From Stemphylium vesicarium (Eukaryota; Ascomycota; Dothideomycetes; Pleosporales; Pleosporaceae): 64,000 nt of DNA. The first letter of the stretch is position 1. Each line of letters begins with the position of its first letter. Shown piece after piece: positions 22,401-33,408 of this stretch. Below the pieces are notes generated by a model that ran no database searches, had not been told where the DNA came from, and saw only the letters and a list, made by a program, of their open reading frames with translations. Where the stretch lies: positions 30,786 through 94,785 of the forward strand of contig QXCR01000115.1 in NCBI GenBank assembly GCA_004380135.1. The letters run 5' to 3'. The translations under genes were made by a program, and so were the position numbers.

Positions 22401-23128
22401 ATCACAGTGCACTGATCCGGAAGCATCGTGCCAATAGACGCCATTACTCTACTTGTTGACCAGTCCTGCCATGCGTTGAATCCAGCCTGGACGAGCCAAA
22501 CAGCAATCAGGACGCATGCGAGGGCCAGGTTAGCGACGGCTGGAGGCTTGCCGAGGGGCTTCCAGGCAATGAACACTAATACGCCAGCAACGACCAGAAT
22601 GCTCCCAAATCCTCCAAAGAAATAGCTGATGATCTTGCCCAGTAACCCAGAGGGTGGAGGTGTGATTGTGTTCGGACCATACTTGTTGACGCGGCGTACG
22701 ATATCATCTTCGGTGAGACCGTGTGAGGTGTCGACACATTGGCGGCGACATAGTTCGTGGATGGCCAGAGTATGACAATCAAGGTCCGCCAGATCTATAC
22801 GCCGTGGTTAGTACGTCGTATAGGAGATATGCAGAAAGAACTGCCCACCAACAGCCGCCTTCTCCCTAGCCTTCTTCGATGCAGCTTGCAGCTGCACCTG
22901 ACCCTCGTCGATCTCGATAGAAAGTGTTCGATAAGCAATGGGTAGAGCAGTCTCTGGCTGCACCGTGCGAGCTCCGCCAACACTACGAATCGAAAGGCTA
23001 CCGATGCTAGATCGTCGTGATAGCGCTCGCTCATGGCGTCGCTCGTGCGTTATATACCCATCTTCTTCGTTCGGAAGGCTGAGATCCCCAAAACGGACAC
23101 GAGGTATAGCTTTCTCTTCTTGATCCAT
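19448..23128 (-). CDS. P-type cation ATPase, Na+/K+-ATPase-like (type II, 1080 aa)
   Basis: Nine exons on the minus strand: 22849-23128, 22255-22794, 21937-22207, 21774-21856, 21167-21713, 20227-21118, 19846-20174, 19714-19795 and 19448-19666, totalling 1080 residues. Visible motifs: LTGEAEP (actuator, about 272-278), IPEGLPIA in M4 (393-400), CSDKTGTLT with phosphorylated Asp437, KGAPDILL, MVTGDFKLTAQAIA, and MTGDGVNDAPSLKAADIGI. The region CLTDCVAAVTLAYEKPEAD followed by RPPRNPKTDRLVNARL resembles M6 and the loop of animal Na+/K+- and H+/K+-ATPases rather than SERCA or ENA pumps. The N-terminus (about 90 residues) is hydrophilic and Ser/Arg-rich. The pump probably moves Na+ or K+ across the plasma or an internal membrane; the ion is inference. 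The start is the first ATG at 23128; no beta-subunit gene is seen nearby. Confidence 0.93.
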
Positions 23129-25239
23129 GTTCAAGAACGAGGAACCAAGACAGGGTCCCAGGGCAGTAGAGTGGTCGAGACGAATAGGAAAGCGAAGAAC
23201 GAGGATGAATTGCGAACAGTAACAAATCTTGCTTCAGTGTTGTGCAATGACGAAACTTATATCCACGGTGAGGAAGGGCATGGGCCTTTTTTGTTACCAG
23301 GAATGTGGCTATGGCAGTTCCAAGGACACCTCGAAACCATGGTTGACGGTCATTTCCATGAGAGAAAACTATCACCAAAGCGGGAGACATTCGTCCTTTC
23401 GATGTCGAATTCTTCCACTTCCCTGGTCAATTGGTACGATTCGACGCACAAATACCTCATACCACTCGAGATAAAACCACTCTGCGGAACCCAAGGGTTG
23501 CCAGAACAGGTCTTCCGCTCATACCGCGGCAGCGTGACTTCGTTATCTTCTGGTGATATTTTGAAGTTCAGACTGCTGGTGGTTAGCCGTGAGCGATTTT
23601 CGAACCCCACACAGCCACACTGTAAAGCGCTCAAGCAAGCTTCCCCGCCCAGAGGGTGCGAACATGCGCGATTTTAGGCTTCGGTTCGTCGAGCTTTTAG
23701 CTGCTGCAGCTTGGAGGCTGCCATATTGGTTTTTCGGCAGAGCTTCCTGCTGCATGATAGTAAGGGGCATTTTCAATGTTCCTAGCCCATGCAAGAAGCG
23801 ACTCGCTGGTAAAAGCCGCGTCAAGCTTTCGGTAACGTTTGTCGGCGTGACAGCGTGCATTCTTGGGTGACTTGAGCGCTTAGAGGGTGTAGTCGACAGC
23901 TAGCACGTGCGTGCTATGCCGGTCACGCCCACCTCCATGCGTTCAGATTCATCTTCGCCATCGCTGCGCGTTTGATTGACCCGCATACAAAATATTTGTA
24001 TGGTAGGCCACATGGAAAGACGCTAACAATTCGGGGTGCTGTGGTGGTTGCGCGAGGGCTATGAAGCCGCCTGGGGCGCGAGGATGTATATGCCAGCTGA
24101 CATGGCGGTCAATAGTTGTCTGCCCGTTTGCGACACATTTTGCGCATGCGGCGGAGCGATGTTTGAGTCTACAGAACGGTGTTGGACTGTCGGTAGGTTG
24201 TCAGTGGAGATGAAGAGCCGCCCGCGTCCAGCGCGTTCAGGCGGCGCGCCAAGACCCCCTCAATCGCGAACCTCATTACACCTACCTGCCCTCATTCGTA
24301 ACAAACAACACGTTTTACCAGACCGGCAATGATTTTTGCCAAGATATTCGCCATGTCGATCTCCAAGAAAATGAACGTGTCTACGAAAGTTCTATCGGGG
24401 TGCCATCGCGTGGGCTTGTCCCTTAGCGACCATCAAACCACATCTCCTCCATCTTCTCCATCTTCCATGTACCTGCTTCTTCCTAATTTTCCAGCTTAAA
24501 AGGTAGCCCATCGAAATTACATACCCATAGTATCTTCCGCAATACCCATACATATCTTTGGTTCCCATACGTATCCCACGAAACGCCCCGGACCCGACTC
24601 CTGAACGATCGATCCGTTTCATACACGAGAACAGCCTGTATCGCACCGGTGTACCCGCGAAATACGGCCCATTTGTACGGCCTATACTTTAACACCAAAC
24701 AGCATCGCAGACAAGACTGTTATGGCAGAGACTTTACCCTTAGCTGCTTTACTTAGGGGGGCATGTAAAGACCATCAATATTTGAGGTCGTTAGGGAGTG
24801 AGGGTTGGCCGCGGGCTCACTGTAGAAGTAATAAGGGTTGGCAAACCCATTGGATATACGAAGTAGTATGGATACTATGATCGACCGCTCGGTCACAGGA
24901 CATCACCAGTGGGCCGCATACATCGTCGTAGATTCTGCTACACTACAGCTGGAATCACCACTAGTACGTTGCGTTGTACACTCCATCACATCACGTAAGC
25001 TGCGTTGGAAATCATGTGCTTCTTCACGTGTATCACAACAACTTTCACCACAGAAAAGAGCATCACTTGGCGTCAAGTGTTCTGTTTCATATCTGCAATT
25101 CTATACAGCTACGTACATGTCCCTTCTCTGTCATGAGCACAGGGCATCAGTAGTGGTCCGCAATTTGTTCGAATCTCGGTCTTCACCATCGCAATGCTTG
25201 CCTCTCGACGCCCCCCGTAACTCAGTCGCATCCAACGTT
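23129..25239. other. gene-free interval, upstream of the ATPase gene
   Basis: About 2.1 kb with no supported gene. The first part is the promoter of the ATPase gene; the rest flanks the pseudogene at 25240. Open frames on the plus strand at 23033-23677 overlap the ATPase start and look like chance or antisense frames. Confidence 0.55.
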
Positions 25240-27032
25240 CTAGTCTTCGTCGCTCTCTTCCTCGTCGCTAAGGTCCTGGACATCTTCAACGTCACTATCG
25301 TCGTAGTTCTCATCGGAGAGGAAGTCTGAAAACCGGGACTGGTAGTCATGTTGACGTGCTACGGTTTGACGAACGCCGTTCGCGATTTCAGCTGCAGCAA
25401 AGCCCCCAAGAGGCGGCATCCAGTTGTTCAAGACGCAAATCTTGTTCTAATCGTCATCCTCCATATCTATTATGTCCTCGAAGGTTGCTTCGGCAGCGCG
25501 ATACTCCGGGAAATACATCTTCAATTTGGATTTTTCTATATCCTGACCTGTCGAGAGGGCTCATGCAGCCATGCGACAGCCTGGCCATTCGAGGGGCCAT
25601 GCAGTTGTGTCTTCGCGCCAAAAACGGTAGACAGGATGATGTTCATCTTCTGTTGAGATGAACCCCCCAAGTCAAGGGCAACGACGACGCGTTGTAGCTT
25701 GGGTATAGCCACAATGGCGAGGAATGTTCGATGAACGTGCCACAGTCTCTGACCATCTTTCTGAATGGCGATGTCACTGTTGAGCTTTCTAAGCGACGTC
25801 AGGTGCCCATGCTTGCTCTACATCTCAAGCCATCGGTGGGCGATTACCATTTGCTCGTCATATGGCGCTGGCTTTCTATCGAATATCTTCTTCCAGGGGC
25901 CTGGCGGGCTGACTGAGGTAGTCGAGTCATGCAGCTCGAAAGTGTTCATGCCGAAGAATATGTCCGAAATCAAGCCGTTGAACTCTTTGCTCACTCGACG
26001 CGCTGCGAGAAGCTTCGAAGGCTCTGCGGGACTCCAATAGTGGTCTCCAACCTCATTGAGGTGGTTCTTGGTTCCGCTGGATACGAGTGCTTTTGGCTTT
26101 TTTGCAACGATGCCGAAAGAGTATCGAACCAGACTTGAGCACTTTTCTTCGGTTACCCAGAATTCAGTATGGCAGAAGCGACGACTAGATGCAACCACCT
26201 TCAGGTCCTCGTCGAAAACGAATGCGAACTTAAGAATCAAGATCTTTAGCTAGAGTGGTAATATCGGCCAGCCCGAACCTGGAGTTATAGCTGCTGGATC
26301 ATGAGTGGGGATGTCCAGGTATCTGGAGAAAATCTTCTCTTCAGCACAATCCATTAAACGAAATGTTGTTTGGGGACCACGGCCTTCGCTTCGTCGCATC
26401 AAATTCTCATGATCCCAACCCTCAGGCCAGTCACCACTATCGTAGTCGTAGTCGTACCAACAGCTACCTGGAGGGTCAGCTTCTTGCTCGCGTACACCGG
26501 CCGACATGGCCTGTTCCCATACTTTAAGAGGTTGCGGATCCTTTGGTGGGAACCATCCTGCGTCTGGAAAGAGGGTGTAGGTCGAGTGTTTTTTCGCCTC
26601 CATGATTAAGAAGCAAGCAACCCATCGCAGTCTTGCGAACGGCGAGCAAAAGTCCAAAACGGGGTAGTCAATGATGAAGTGGGCATTGGCGTCGGCTATA
26701 AGCGCGTCCAGTCTTTGAGATCCCTTGTGTTCGCAGAACTCGGGCCACTCGCAAATTGCTCTCAGAACTTGTTCTATAGTGAGCTTCCTCGCCCCGGAAG
26801 TCAGTATGGCTAATGCTGCGTATTGGCCATTCTCTTCAAAAGGCAATCTTTCACCCTCGAAAAGCCCTTAAATGTCCTGACCCAGCTCAGAATCTTCCTG
26901 CATTATCTCAGTTGCCATAAGCCCCTCCAGATTCAGACCAGGCATGAGTTTCGCAAGCTTTTCTGGACTAAACCCATGTCGCCCTTCTTCTCTCTTTTTG
27001 ACCTTGGTTGGAGGAGCGGCTGCGGAGGACAT
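25240..27032 (-). pseudogene. long unrecognised gene disabled by four in-frame stops and a frameshift
   Basis: On the minus strand a natural start (ATG at 27032, MSSAAAPPTKVKK...) opens a frame that continues, in phase, through stops at 26868-26870 (TAA), 26250-26252 (TAG) and 25818-25820 (TAG). Around 25.57 kb the coding frame shifts by one, then runs on through TAG at 25447-25449 to an acidic tail ending EEESDED at 25240. Each segment is rich in normal protein composition; the piece LLAARRVSKEFNGLISD with FFGMNTFELHD resembles fungal 2EXR/F-box-like proteins, and a Tyr/Asp/Trp-rich stretch (CWYDYDYDSGDWPEGWD) lies in the first third. All four stops could come from CAA/CAG Gln codons by one C-to-T change. 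No GT...AG introns of usual length remove them. I infer a recent loss of an otherwise about 590-residue gene of unknown function. Confidence 0.7.
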
Positions 27033-28206
27033 ATTGTATCGATGGCCGATGGGCTGTAGCGGGGGTGATCGTGCCTATGTGCGAAAGGTGGTTCGTGCCT
27101 GTAACATGCTAGTATCGGGCACTGATGGTTACCTATGTGCTGGACAACTGCGCTGAGAGCTTACGATTAAGGATTCTTGCTTCTAGAGCTGCTTTTTCGA
27201 GCTGCACAGGGTCAAGTGCAGTGAAAATTGCACATAAGGGGTATGACTCCGGCGATTGTTAACGGATGCGCGATAAAATGGCGCTGGGTATCGAATCGGT
27301 AGCCTGGACTGACCAGCTCGTGCGCAAGTCTACTATTCTCCGCCTAGAAGATTTTAATACCCTTTCTGCGTTGTGTTAGTTGAACAGAATGTAAAGTGCG
27401 CGAGCGCATGCTCATACCGAGGTCAGTGAGCGTCGTGGAGCACGCGAAGTCACGCTGGTATGTTTGCTGTCGCTAGGACGCAGACCGCTGCTAGAGCCCC
27501 GTAGCCTGATTTCGGGTGTCTCTTGATGTGGTCGTCACGGAATTGTCGATCTGCGGCTACAGTGCGGCGGCTGTCGTGAGGGGGAAGCCAGGGAGCGGTA
27601 CAGTGCGTCTTCAAGACTTCTTATATAGGAGCTCTCGCTTATCGTCGCACCATTTCGCGTTTTGAGCTCGCAGGGTCATTGGCCAAAAGGTTTTCACTGT
27701 CTTCACTGGAAAGATTCCCCAGAATGATAAAAATGAAAGAGATTGACTGGGTTCACCATCACCCAAATTACGACACTGAAGCCTTATCGCGAAGGCGTTT
27801 CCTGTCGGCGTCTACTGGTAGAGCGGCTCATTACACATCATGAACAATACATGATCGAATCGAAATTTTACCGGGGATCTTCTCGGTCTAGGCCTGAGCT
27901 CAAACACTCTGATGAATCTGACTTGTGTGATGTGAATCGCTTGACTAGCATTCCTCACGACTTTGTGATAGTCGATCCTCGAACAAGATCATGCAGTGTC
28001 ACCATGTTTACAGAAAGCGTATCCTGTTTCACTATCGCAGAAGTCTCTACGAGTGGAACAAGTTGTTCATCCGTCCGCATTGCGTAAACCGCGCTAGCAG
28101 GTGGTACGTTTGTTTGGGCAGGCCAGAAAGAGCATCACTAAATGCTACGAATCATGTCCTCATCACTGCGGCTATACAAAGGCTTGCATATTTCTGTTTG
28201 CCATGA
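27033..28206. other. gene-free interval
   Basis: About 1.2 kb upstream of the pseudogene, without a supported gene. A 114-residue plus-strand frame at 27743 has no domain and was not called. Confidence 0.5.
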
Positions 28207-28560
28207 TTACAAGGCCTTAGCAGTCGTCCGCACGTCGTCACAGTTTCCCATACACTGGCCAAATCTATCATCTCTTTCACGAAAGTCAACGAGTGAATGG
28301 AGGATGGAGTTCGGATTTCGCGCTCTCTCTCTCAGTACCTTGGTTGATATTCTTGGCATTGTTAAAGCATCGCTAGGCTCATTTCTCGAAGCTAGTTGGG
28401 CCTTTTTATCTCTAGATACCACGTCGTTTTCAATTCGATCTTCCCTGTCGCAATATTTCCTTCCTATATTTCCAATACACAGACACCCAGCGGCGAGCAG
28501 GAACAGCTGAGCTTCGCACAAAACGAGAAGCCCTCGCATACTACAGGCGCCCCGAAACAT
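28207..28560 (-). CDS. possible small protein with N-terminal hydrophobic segment (117 aa)
   Basis: A single uninterrupted minus-strand frame of 117 residues. The first 35 residues include a hydrophobic stretch (LLVLCEAQLFLLAAGCLCIG) that could be a signal peptide or anchor, followed by a charged, mainly helical-looking part. There is no recognised family, no intron and only an average start context (AAAATGT). It is the only frame in the 27.0-29.3 kb interval that looks like a protein, but a chance frame is quite possible. Confidence 0.25.
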   Translation of the reverse strand: MFRGACSMRGLLVLCEAQLFLLAAGCLCIGNIGRKYCDREDRIENDVVSRDKKAQLASRNEPSDALTMPRISTKVLRERARNPNSILHSLVDFRERDDRFGQCMGNCDDVRTTAKAL

Positions 28561-29298
28561 TTTGAAGACGCAGCAATGACGAAATGAGTGAAGCAGGTAC
28601 GCAATCTGTCTATTCAGAAACGATTTGGGTAGGCGATGTCAGGGCACTTATTGACGCTCGAAATGCAGTGGAAGATCAAGAGAATCTTGGAGAGTTTTCG
28701 ACAAATACTAAGTCAGAATGCGGTGCACGGAGTGCAGAGTGTAGAGTGCAGAATGTGGAGTCTGCATTCAGCCTTTGCATGTGCTCTGACATACAATCCA
28801 GTACCTAAAAATAAAGAAATAGGGGTAAAGACAGCGCAAGGACTGCTAGTCAGGCAGCGTGGAGTACGCAAAGTATAAATCGTCAAGTTTCTTGGGTACA
28901 CACCATATCAGTCGGGTTAGAGGATACGTAGGTACGACCCAGCTGCGAGACGCGAAGCAAGAATGCATAAGACCTTTCAGGGGACGCCAACGACTAACAA
29001 CAGGATAGGAACAACAGCAAGACACGAGATCACGCCCCAGGAGCAAGATGAGATTTGAAGATAATGCCGAGATGAACGAAATGGGGTTTGAGAACAGATG
29101 TAGCGGGATATTTGCAAGGGATGGTCTGATGAGACTCGGGATGAAGTTGGGAGGTTGGAATTATTGGAAAGCTACCCCACCACCCTAGCTCCCCACTTCG
29201 CGCTAGACGCACCCCTGTCTCCGATACAGGCCGAGTCACCGATAGCTTTCCCAAAAAATGCGACTCACCATTGACCTTTTCCAGATACACCACATACA
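28561..29298. other. upstream region of the threonine deaminase gene
   Basis: Promoter and leader of the 29299 gene. An imperfect short repeat of GAGTGCAGA-like units lies at about 28725-28765. An ATG at 29258, followed by TTTTCCAG just before 29285, is a possible small upstream frame or upstream exon remnant. Confidence 0.5.
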
Positions 29299-31020
29299 AT
29301 GGCGACGGTACCAGACTACTCACGGCCAACAACGCCTGATAATGGCTCCAATCTTCCCAATGGCATTGCTTCCCCTCGCACGCCAAAAAGCGGTCTGTCC
29401 CTCACAGAATACAGCGCAAACCCGAGTCCGCCCTCCGAGTCAACCAGCGCAAAGAACAGTGTAGTACCAGAGGCCTTCCTACTGCCCAATGGCTACCCCG
29501 ACTACCTCCGCCTTATCCTCACATCGCGCGTCTATGAAGTCGTAAAAGAAACGCCTCTGACCCACGCGACGAACCTCAGCAACCGATTGGAATGTAACGT
29601 CATGCTCAAGCGCGAGGATCTGCAGCCTGTGTTCAGCTTCAAGCTACGCGGCGCATACAACAAGATGGCACATCTGGATCCAAAGGACAGGTGGCGAGGC
29701 GTCGTCGCGTGTAGCGCAGGGAACCACGCTCAGGGCGTTGCGTACTCGGCGCGCAAGCTCAAGATTCCTGCAACCATTGTCATGCCCTCGGGTACCCCAG
29801 ATATCAAGCACAAGAACGTCTCGAGACTCGGAGGCTCTGTCATACTTCACGGCCCCGACTTCGACTCGGCGAAAGCGGAGGCTACGAGGCTGGAAAAACT
29901 ACACGGACTCATCTCCATACCGCCCTTTGACGACCCCTACGTGATTGCTGGACAGGGTACTGTGGGCATGGAGCTGTTGCGACAGACAAATCTCCAGGAC
30001 TTGACGGCCGTCTTCTGCTGTGTTGGTGGGGGTGGTCTGATAGCGGGAACTGGTGTCTACATCAAGCGGATAGCACCACACGTCAAGATCATTGGAGTAG
30101 AGCAATACGACGCCAACGCCATGGTCGAGTCTCTCAAAGCCGGGAAGCGCGTATCCTTGAAGGAGGTCGGGTTATTTGCAGACGGAGCAGCAGTCAAAAC
30201 AGTGGGAGAAGAAACATTCAGGATATGTCAAGAAGTCGTCGATGAAGTAGTCCAAGTCACAACCGATGAGACCTGCGCCGCCATCAAGGACATTTTCGAA
30301 GACACGCGCTCTATCGTCGAACCCGCTGGTGCTCTTGCGCTTGCCGGTCTCAAGAAGTGGGTGAGCCGCAACCCGTCGCCCGACCGCAACCGTGGACTCG
30401 TCGCCACTGCCAGTGGAGCGAACATGAACTTTGATCGCCTCCGCTTTGTCGCCGAACGCGCCGCAATCGGTGAGAACAAAGAAGCCATCCTCTCTGTAAC
30501 GATCCCCGAGCAACCCGGTGCTTTCGCAAAGCTCGTCTCAGTCATCCATCCCATGGCCGTCACCGAGTTCAGCTATCGATACTGCGGCCCGGAATCAGCC
30601 CAGATTCTTGTCGGCGTCGAACTCAAAGCCGCAACACGCGCCCGCGACCTACCCGATCTCATCGAGCGCCTTGGCGACGAAGGTATGACGGCCGAAGACC
30701 TCTCCCAAGACGAACTCGTCAAGTCGCACATTCGCTACCTAGTCGGAGGACGTAGCGACGCCGCTGACGAGCACATGTTCATGTTTGAGTTTCCTGAGCG
30801 AGGAGGCGCGTTGTACAAGTTCCTCAACACCTTGCAGCCCGGCATGAACATTAGTCTCTTCCACTACAGGAACTACGGCGGTGATGTCGCGAAGATCCTA
30901 GCGGGTATACAGTGTAAGGAGGAGGAGAGCGGTAAGCTCACGAGCTTCTTGAAGGACATTGGGTACCCATACAGGGAGGTCACCGATAGCCCGAGCTACA
31001 AGATGTTTTTGCGACGCTGA
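29299..31020 (+). CDS. ILV1: threonine deaminase / threonine ammonia-lyase, biosynthetic (573 aa)
   Basis: One uninterrupted exon of 573 residues, the usual length. The enzyme converts L-threonine to 2-oxobutanoate, the first step of isoleucine synthesis. The PLP-dependent catalytic domain (about 65-400) shows TPLTHATNLSNRL, the Schiff-base Lys115 in PVFSFKLRGAYN, the SAGNHAQGVA phosphate loop region and the Gly-rich CCVGGGGLIAGTG. Two ACT-like regulatory repeats follow (about 405-573: AILSVTIPEQPGAF and MFMFEFPERGGALYKFL), the arrangement needed for isoleucine feedback inhibition. The first 55 residues are Ser/Pro/Asn-rich and lack the Arg-rich amphipathic helix of a clear mitochondrial presequence, so either the presequence is in an undetected upstream exon or targeting differs; the ATG at 29299 is the first in frame. 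Confidence 0.95.
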   Translation: MATVPDYSRPTTPDNGSNLPNGIASPRTPKSGLSLTEYSANPSPPSESTSAKNSVVPEAFLLPNGYPDYLRLILTSRVYEVVKETPLTHATNLSNRLECNVMLKREDLQPVFSFKLRGAYNKMAHLDPKDRWRGVVACSAGNHAQGVAYSARKLKIPATIVMPSGTPDIKHKNVSRLGGSVILHGPDFDSAKAEATRLEKLHGLISIPPFDDPYVIAGQGTVGMELLRQTNLQDLTAVFCCVGGGGLIAGTGVYIKRIAPHVKIIGVEQYDANAMVESLKAGKRVSLKEVGLFADGAAVKTVGEETFRICQEVVDEVVQVTTDETCAAIKDIFEDTRSIVEPAGALALAGLKKWVSRNPSPDRNRGLVATASGANMNFDRLRFVAERAAIGENKEAILSVTIPEQPGAFAKLVSVIHPMAVTEFSYRYCGPESAQILVGVELKAATRARDLPDLIERLGDEGMTAEDLSQDELVKSHIRYLVGGRSDAADEHMFMFEFPERGGALYKFLNTLQPGMNISLFHYRNYGGDVAKILAGIQCKEEESGKLTSFLKDIGYPYREVTDSPSYKMFLRR

Positions 31021-32594
31021 TTGTGGAGATAAGCGGGAAAGGAGGGATGATATAGATGATGGAATGAGATGATTAATGACAGATACCCCTTTTATTCGCT
31101 TGACCTGAAAACGCTCGACCGTTCTTTGTCCTCGTTCCCTTGCATTCTGTACCCTTGTTCTCATTGAGTCAGAGAGAAGCCGTTGAGTTGGGATCAGACG
31201 ATACATATTTGTGTCTAAAGCAGTGCTCCTCCTCTAGTCAAATGTGCCCACATCTAGTTCAGGGCTTGCCTTTTGCATTGAAACTGCAGCAGAAACGCCT
31301 CCGCCTTTGTAGATTTCCTACATGTGTCTCAACTGAGAGGTGGGATGTACGATGATAGTGCGTTTGTCCACGCAGATGCGACGCATCATATCTCTCCTCC
31401 CTACTGTTGCGACCAGTGTTTATACCTTATCACATCCTCGTACCCACGAACCTTGAGACGCATTCTCACATATAGTCCGTCGCCTCTCGTATGCTCCAGG
31501 GTCATAGGATCCTTACGGATAATCACTTCTTAGTTTGGCGCGGTATTCCTTCCTTGCATCGTCCGTTGGGAATCCGATATAAACGATGCCTTCTCAGCGA
31601 CCCAGCATTGGTCCTCAACCAACGGTAACAACGGTGTTTCCGAGAATCGAGAGCCGCTTAGTGACCAAGGCCAGGGGGCGGGTCTCCGGAGTCGGAATGT
31701 AGCCCTGACACCGTTGCGTCAGGTAAACGACCGAAAGAGGTACCTGTGATTAGTGAACCACTGACCCTAGCGCAGGACAGTATGTATCATCAGGCAGGCC
31801 TGACATTCGACACTGGTCCAGTGGAGACTAAGAGCTTCCCGGGCGCGCGTGACCCAGGCAACTACGATGACGAATATATTCATCACTCGCTGCTGGCCCC
31901 AGGGCATTCCAAACTTCTACACACACATATCTTCGATATTACTTTCTGTGAGGCCTTGTGTCGTATGCGCCGACAGTAGGACCGATACTCGGCTCCAAGG
32001 TTAGATTTCTAAGCTTACCACCGAGTTATCGCAGCTTAGGTACGACCGAGCTGTCCAAGCTTGACATTGGTTTTCTACCATGGTACAGCGCAGAGATGGT
32101 CTGAGGAGAGAAAACGTAGTCTACGCTAAAAGGACCCTGTGCGCGCTTGGCTTTTAAACTGCAAAAGTTTCACATTAGCGTTGTGGTTAATCATTTTGTT
32201 ATTATAGTAAAGGATAGTCCGTTTTATGAGGGGCCTAGTCGGAAAACCTCTAGCACTAGGCATGCATAAAAGAGACGGAGTGACCACGATGCTAGCTATA
32301 TTTCTGATTTGGCACAAGGGAGGGAGTATACACAGGTAATTAAGATCGCCATGTCATTTCCCAACCACAACAATGCCGCAGCCAAGGTTCTTGGACAAGT
32401 GGAGGCTACATCGGACCGTAGGAACAAGATATAAAAGAAAAAGGCCTAAGACAGAGCCTCCTTCCCCTTGTCCTGTTTGCAGCACTCCAACACCCAACTT
32501 ACAGACTATTCAAATCCTCACCAACTTTCCCAAACCTAGCGCACAAATCCAGATAATACCTTTTCCGTATCCCCCCTCCCAAACAAACAACAAG
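31021..32594. other. gene-free interval and promoter of the 32595 gene
   Basis: About 1.6 kb without a supported gene. Just before the next gene there is a good TATA box (TATAAAAG, 32430-32437), a C-rich leader and ATG 158 bp downstream of it. Confidence 0.55.
32430..32437 (+). promoter_or_regulatory. TATA box of the eight-cysteine secreted protein gene
   Basis: TATAAAAG, about 158 bp upstream of the ATG at 32595, followed by a pyrimidine- and CA-rich leader, the layout of a strongly inducible fungal promoter. Inference from sequence only. Confidence 0.5.
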
Positions 32595-32905
32595 ATGAAA
32601 CTTCTCTCAACTGGGTTCTTACTCGTATTGGCCAACATGGCCGCAACCATAAACGCAGTACAGTCTCCCTTGGAATAAAAAAACATGGCTCCTAGAAACT
32701 TCTTACCAACGCCTTTGAATAGCAGTCCCAGGTGTTTTGCTACTGCGACGACAGATCTCTGATCCCTTCGTGCTGTAGCGAGAACAGCGGTGTGCTTCTT
32801 TCTGCTACCAATGGGAACTGCTATTTCCCCGACCAGCAGGGGGGCGATGTTCCTTTTGTGGATATCTGGGGGTATTGCTGTCCTGGGGGATGCAATACCG
32901 CTTAA
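32595..32905 (+). CDS. small secreted protein with eight cysteines (81 aa)
   Basis: Two exons, 32595-32657 and 32723-32905, with a 65-bp phase-0 intron (GTACAG...GAATAG, branch-like TACCAAC), encode 81 residues. The first exon codes exactly a signal peptide (FLLVLANMAATINA, cleavage after INA). The mature 60 residues begin QSQVFCYC and hold eight Cys spaced C-x-C-x8-CC-x14-C-x18-CC-x3-C, ending YCCPGGCNTA. No family is recognised. The spacing is not that of hydrophobins (their first pair follows one Cys, then two single Cys) and there is no hydrophobic surface pattern of that group. A strong TATA box lies upstream. The properties fit an apoplastic effector or antimicrobial peptide; that role is inference. 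An alternative acceptor (CAG, 3 nt further) would drop the first mature residue. Confidence 0.75.
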
Positions 32906-33408
32906 ATTCGAAGTTATACGGCTAGAGGGGTTGTGGGTGTAGGGATAGGAGCTGAGAGGGTCTGTTGTTCAGGCGACGGAACGCGGGGGTTGGGTTGCGG
33001 TGATGATGTTGGGATGATGGTGGGGAAACTAACAGATGGCTAGGCTTGTTTAAACTTATAGAAAATATGAGTCGCTATTGTTGTGCTTCTTCGTCTTCGT
33101 GTGCGCCACACGCTCTGATTGAATCCAGAAGATGCAGAAAGAGTTCGATAAATTTGTTGATATTTAGCGCCTGTCTCATTCTTGAAACGTGAAGGATTCA
33201 GCATAGATTTAGGCGTCAAAGTTGCATATCACACGAAGACGAGGCAAGAGATGAACGTAATATAGTCGTCAAAAGATTACTATTCATTCCAAGGTAGTAC
33301 ACTATGGGGTATTCGTGAAAATCATGCCAAGAATTCATGTCCAAAAGGGAACATTGGTAGCTCGAGACCAAAACCTCATCATCGTAAAGTTGACAATTTA
33401 GACAATGT
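32906..33408. other. intergenic region between convergent genes
   Basis: 3' flanks of the eight-cysteine gene and of the repeat protein gene. Nothing else is seen. Confidence 0.6.

Noticed and set aside
25240..27032. Reassigned stop codons (TAA/TAG read as Gln) in the disrupted gene
   Set aside because: Other genes in the window end at TAA or TAG where their families are expected to end (for example Rac1 at CTIL, uS14m at KKASW), so the code is standard; the frame also shifts once, which recoding would not explain.
32595..32905. Hydrophobin assignment for the eight-Cys protein
   Set aside because: Cys order is single, single, pair, single, pair, single, not the hydrophobin order, and spacing is different.
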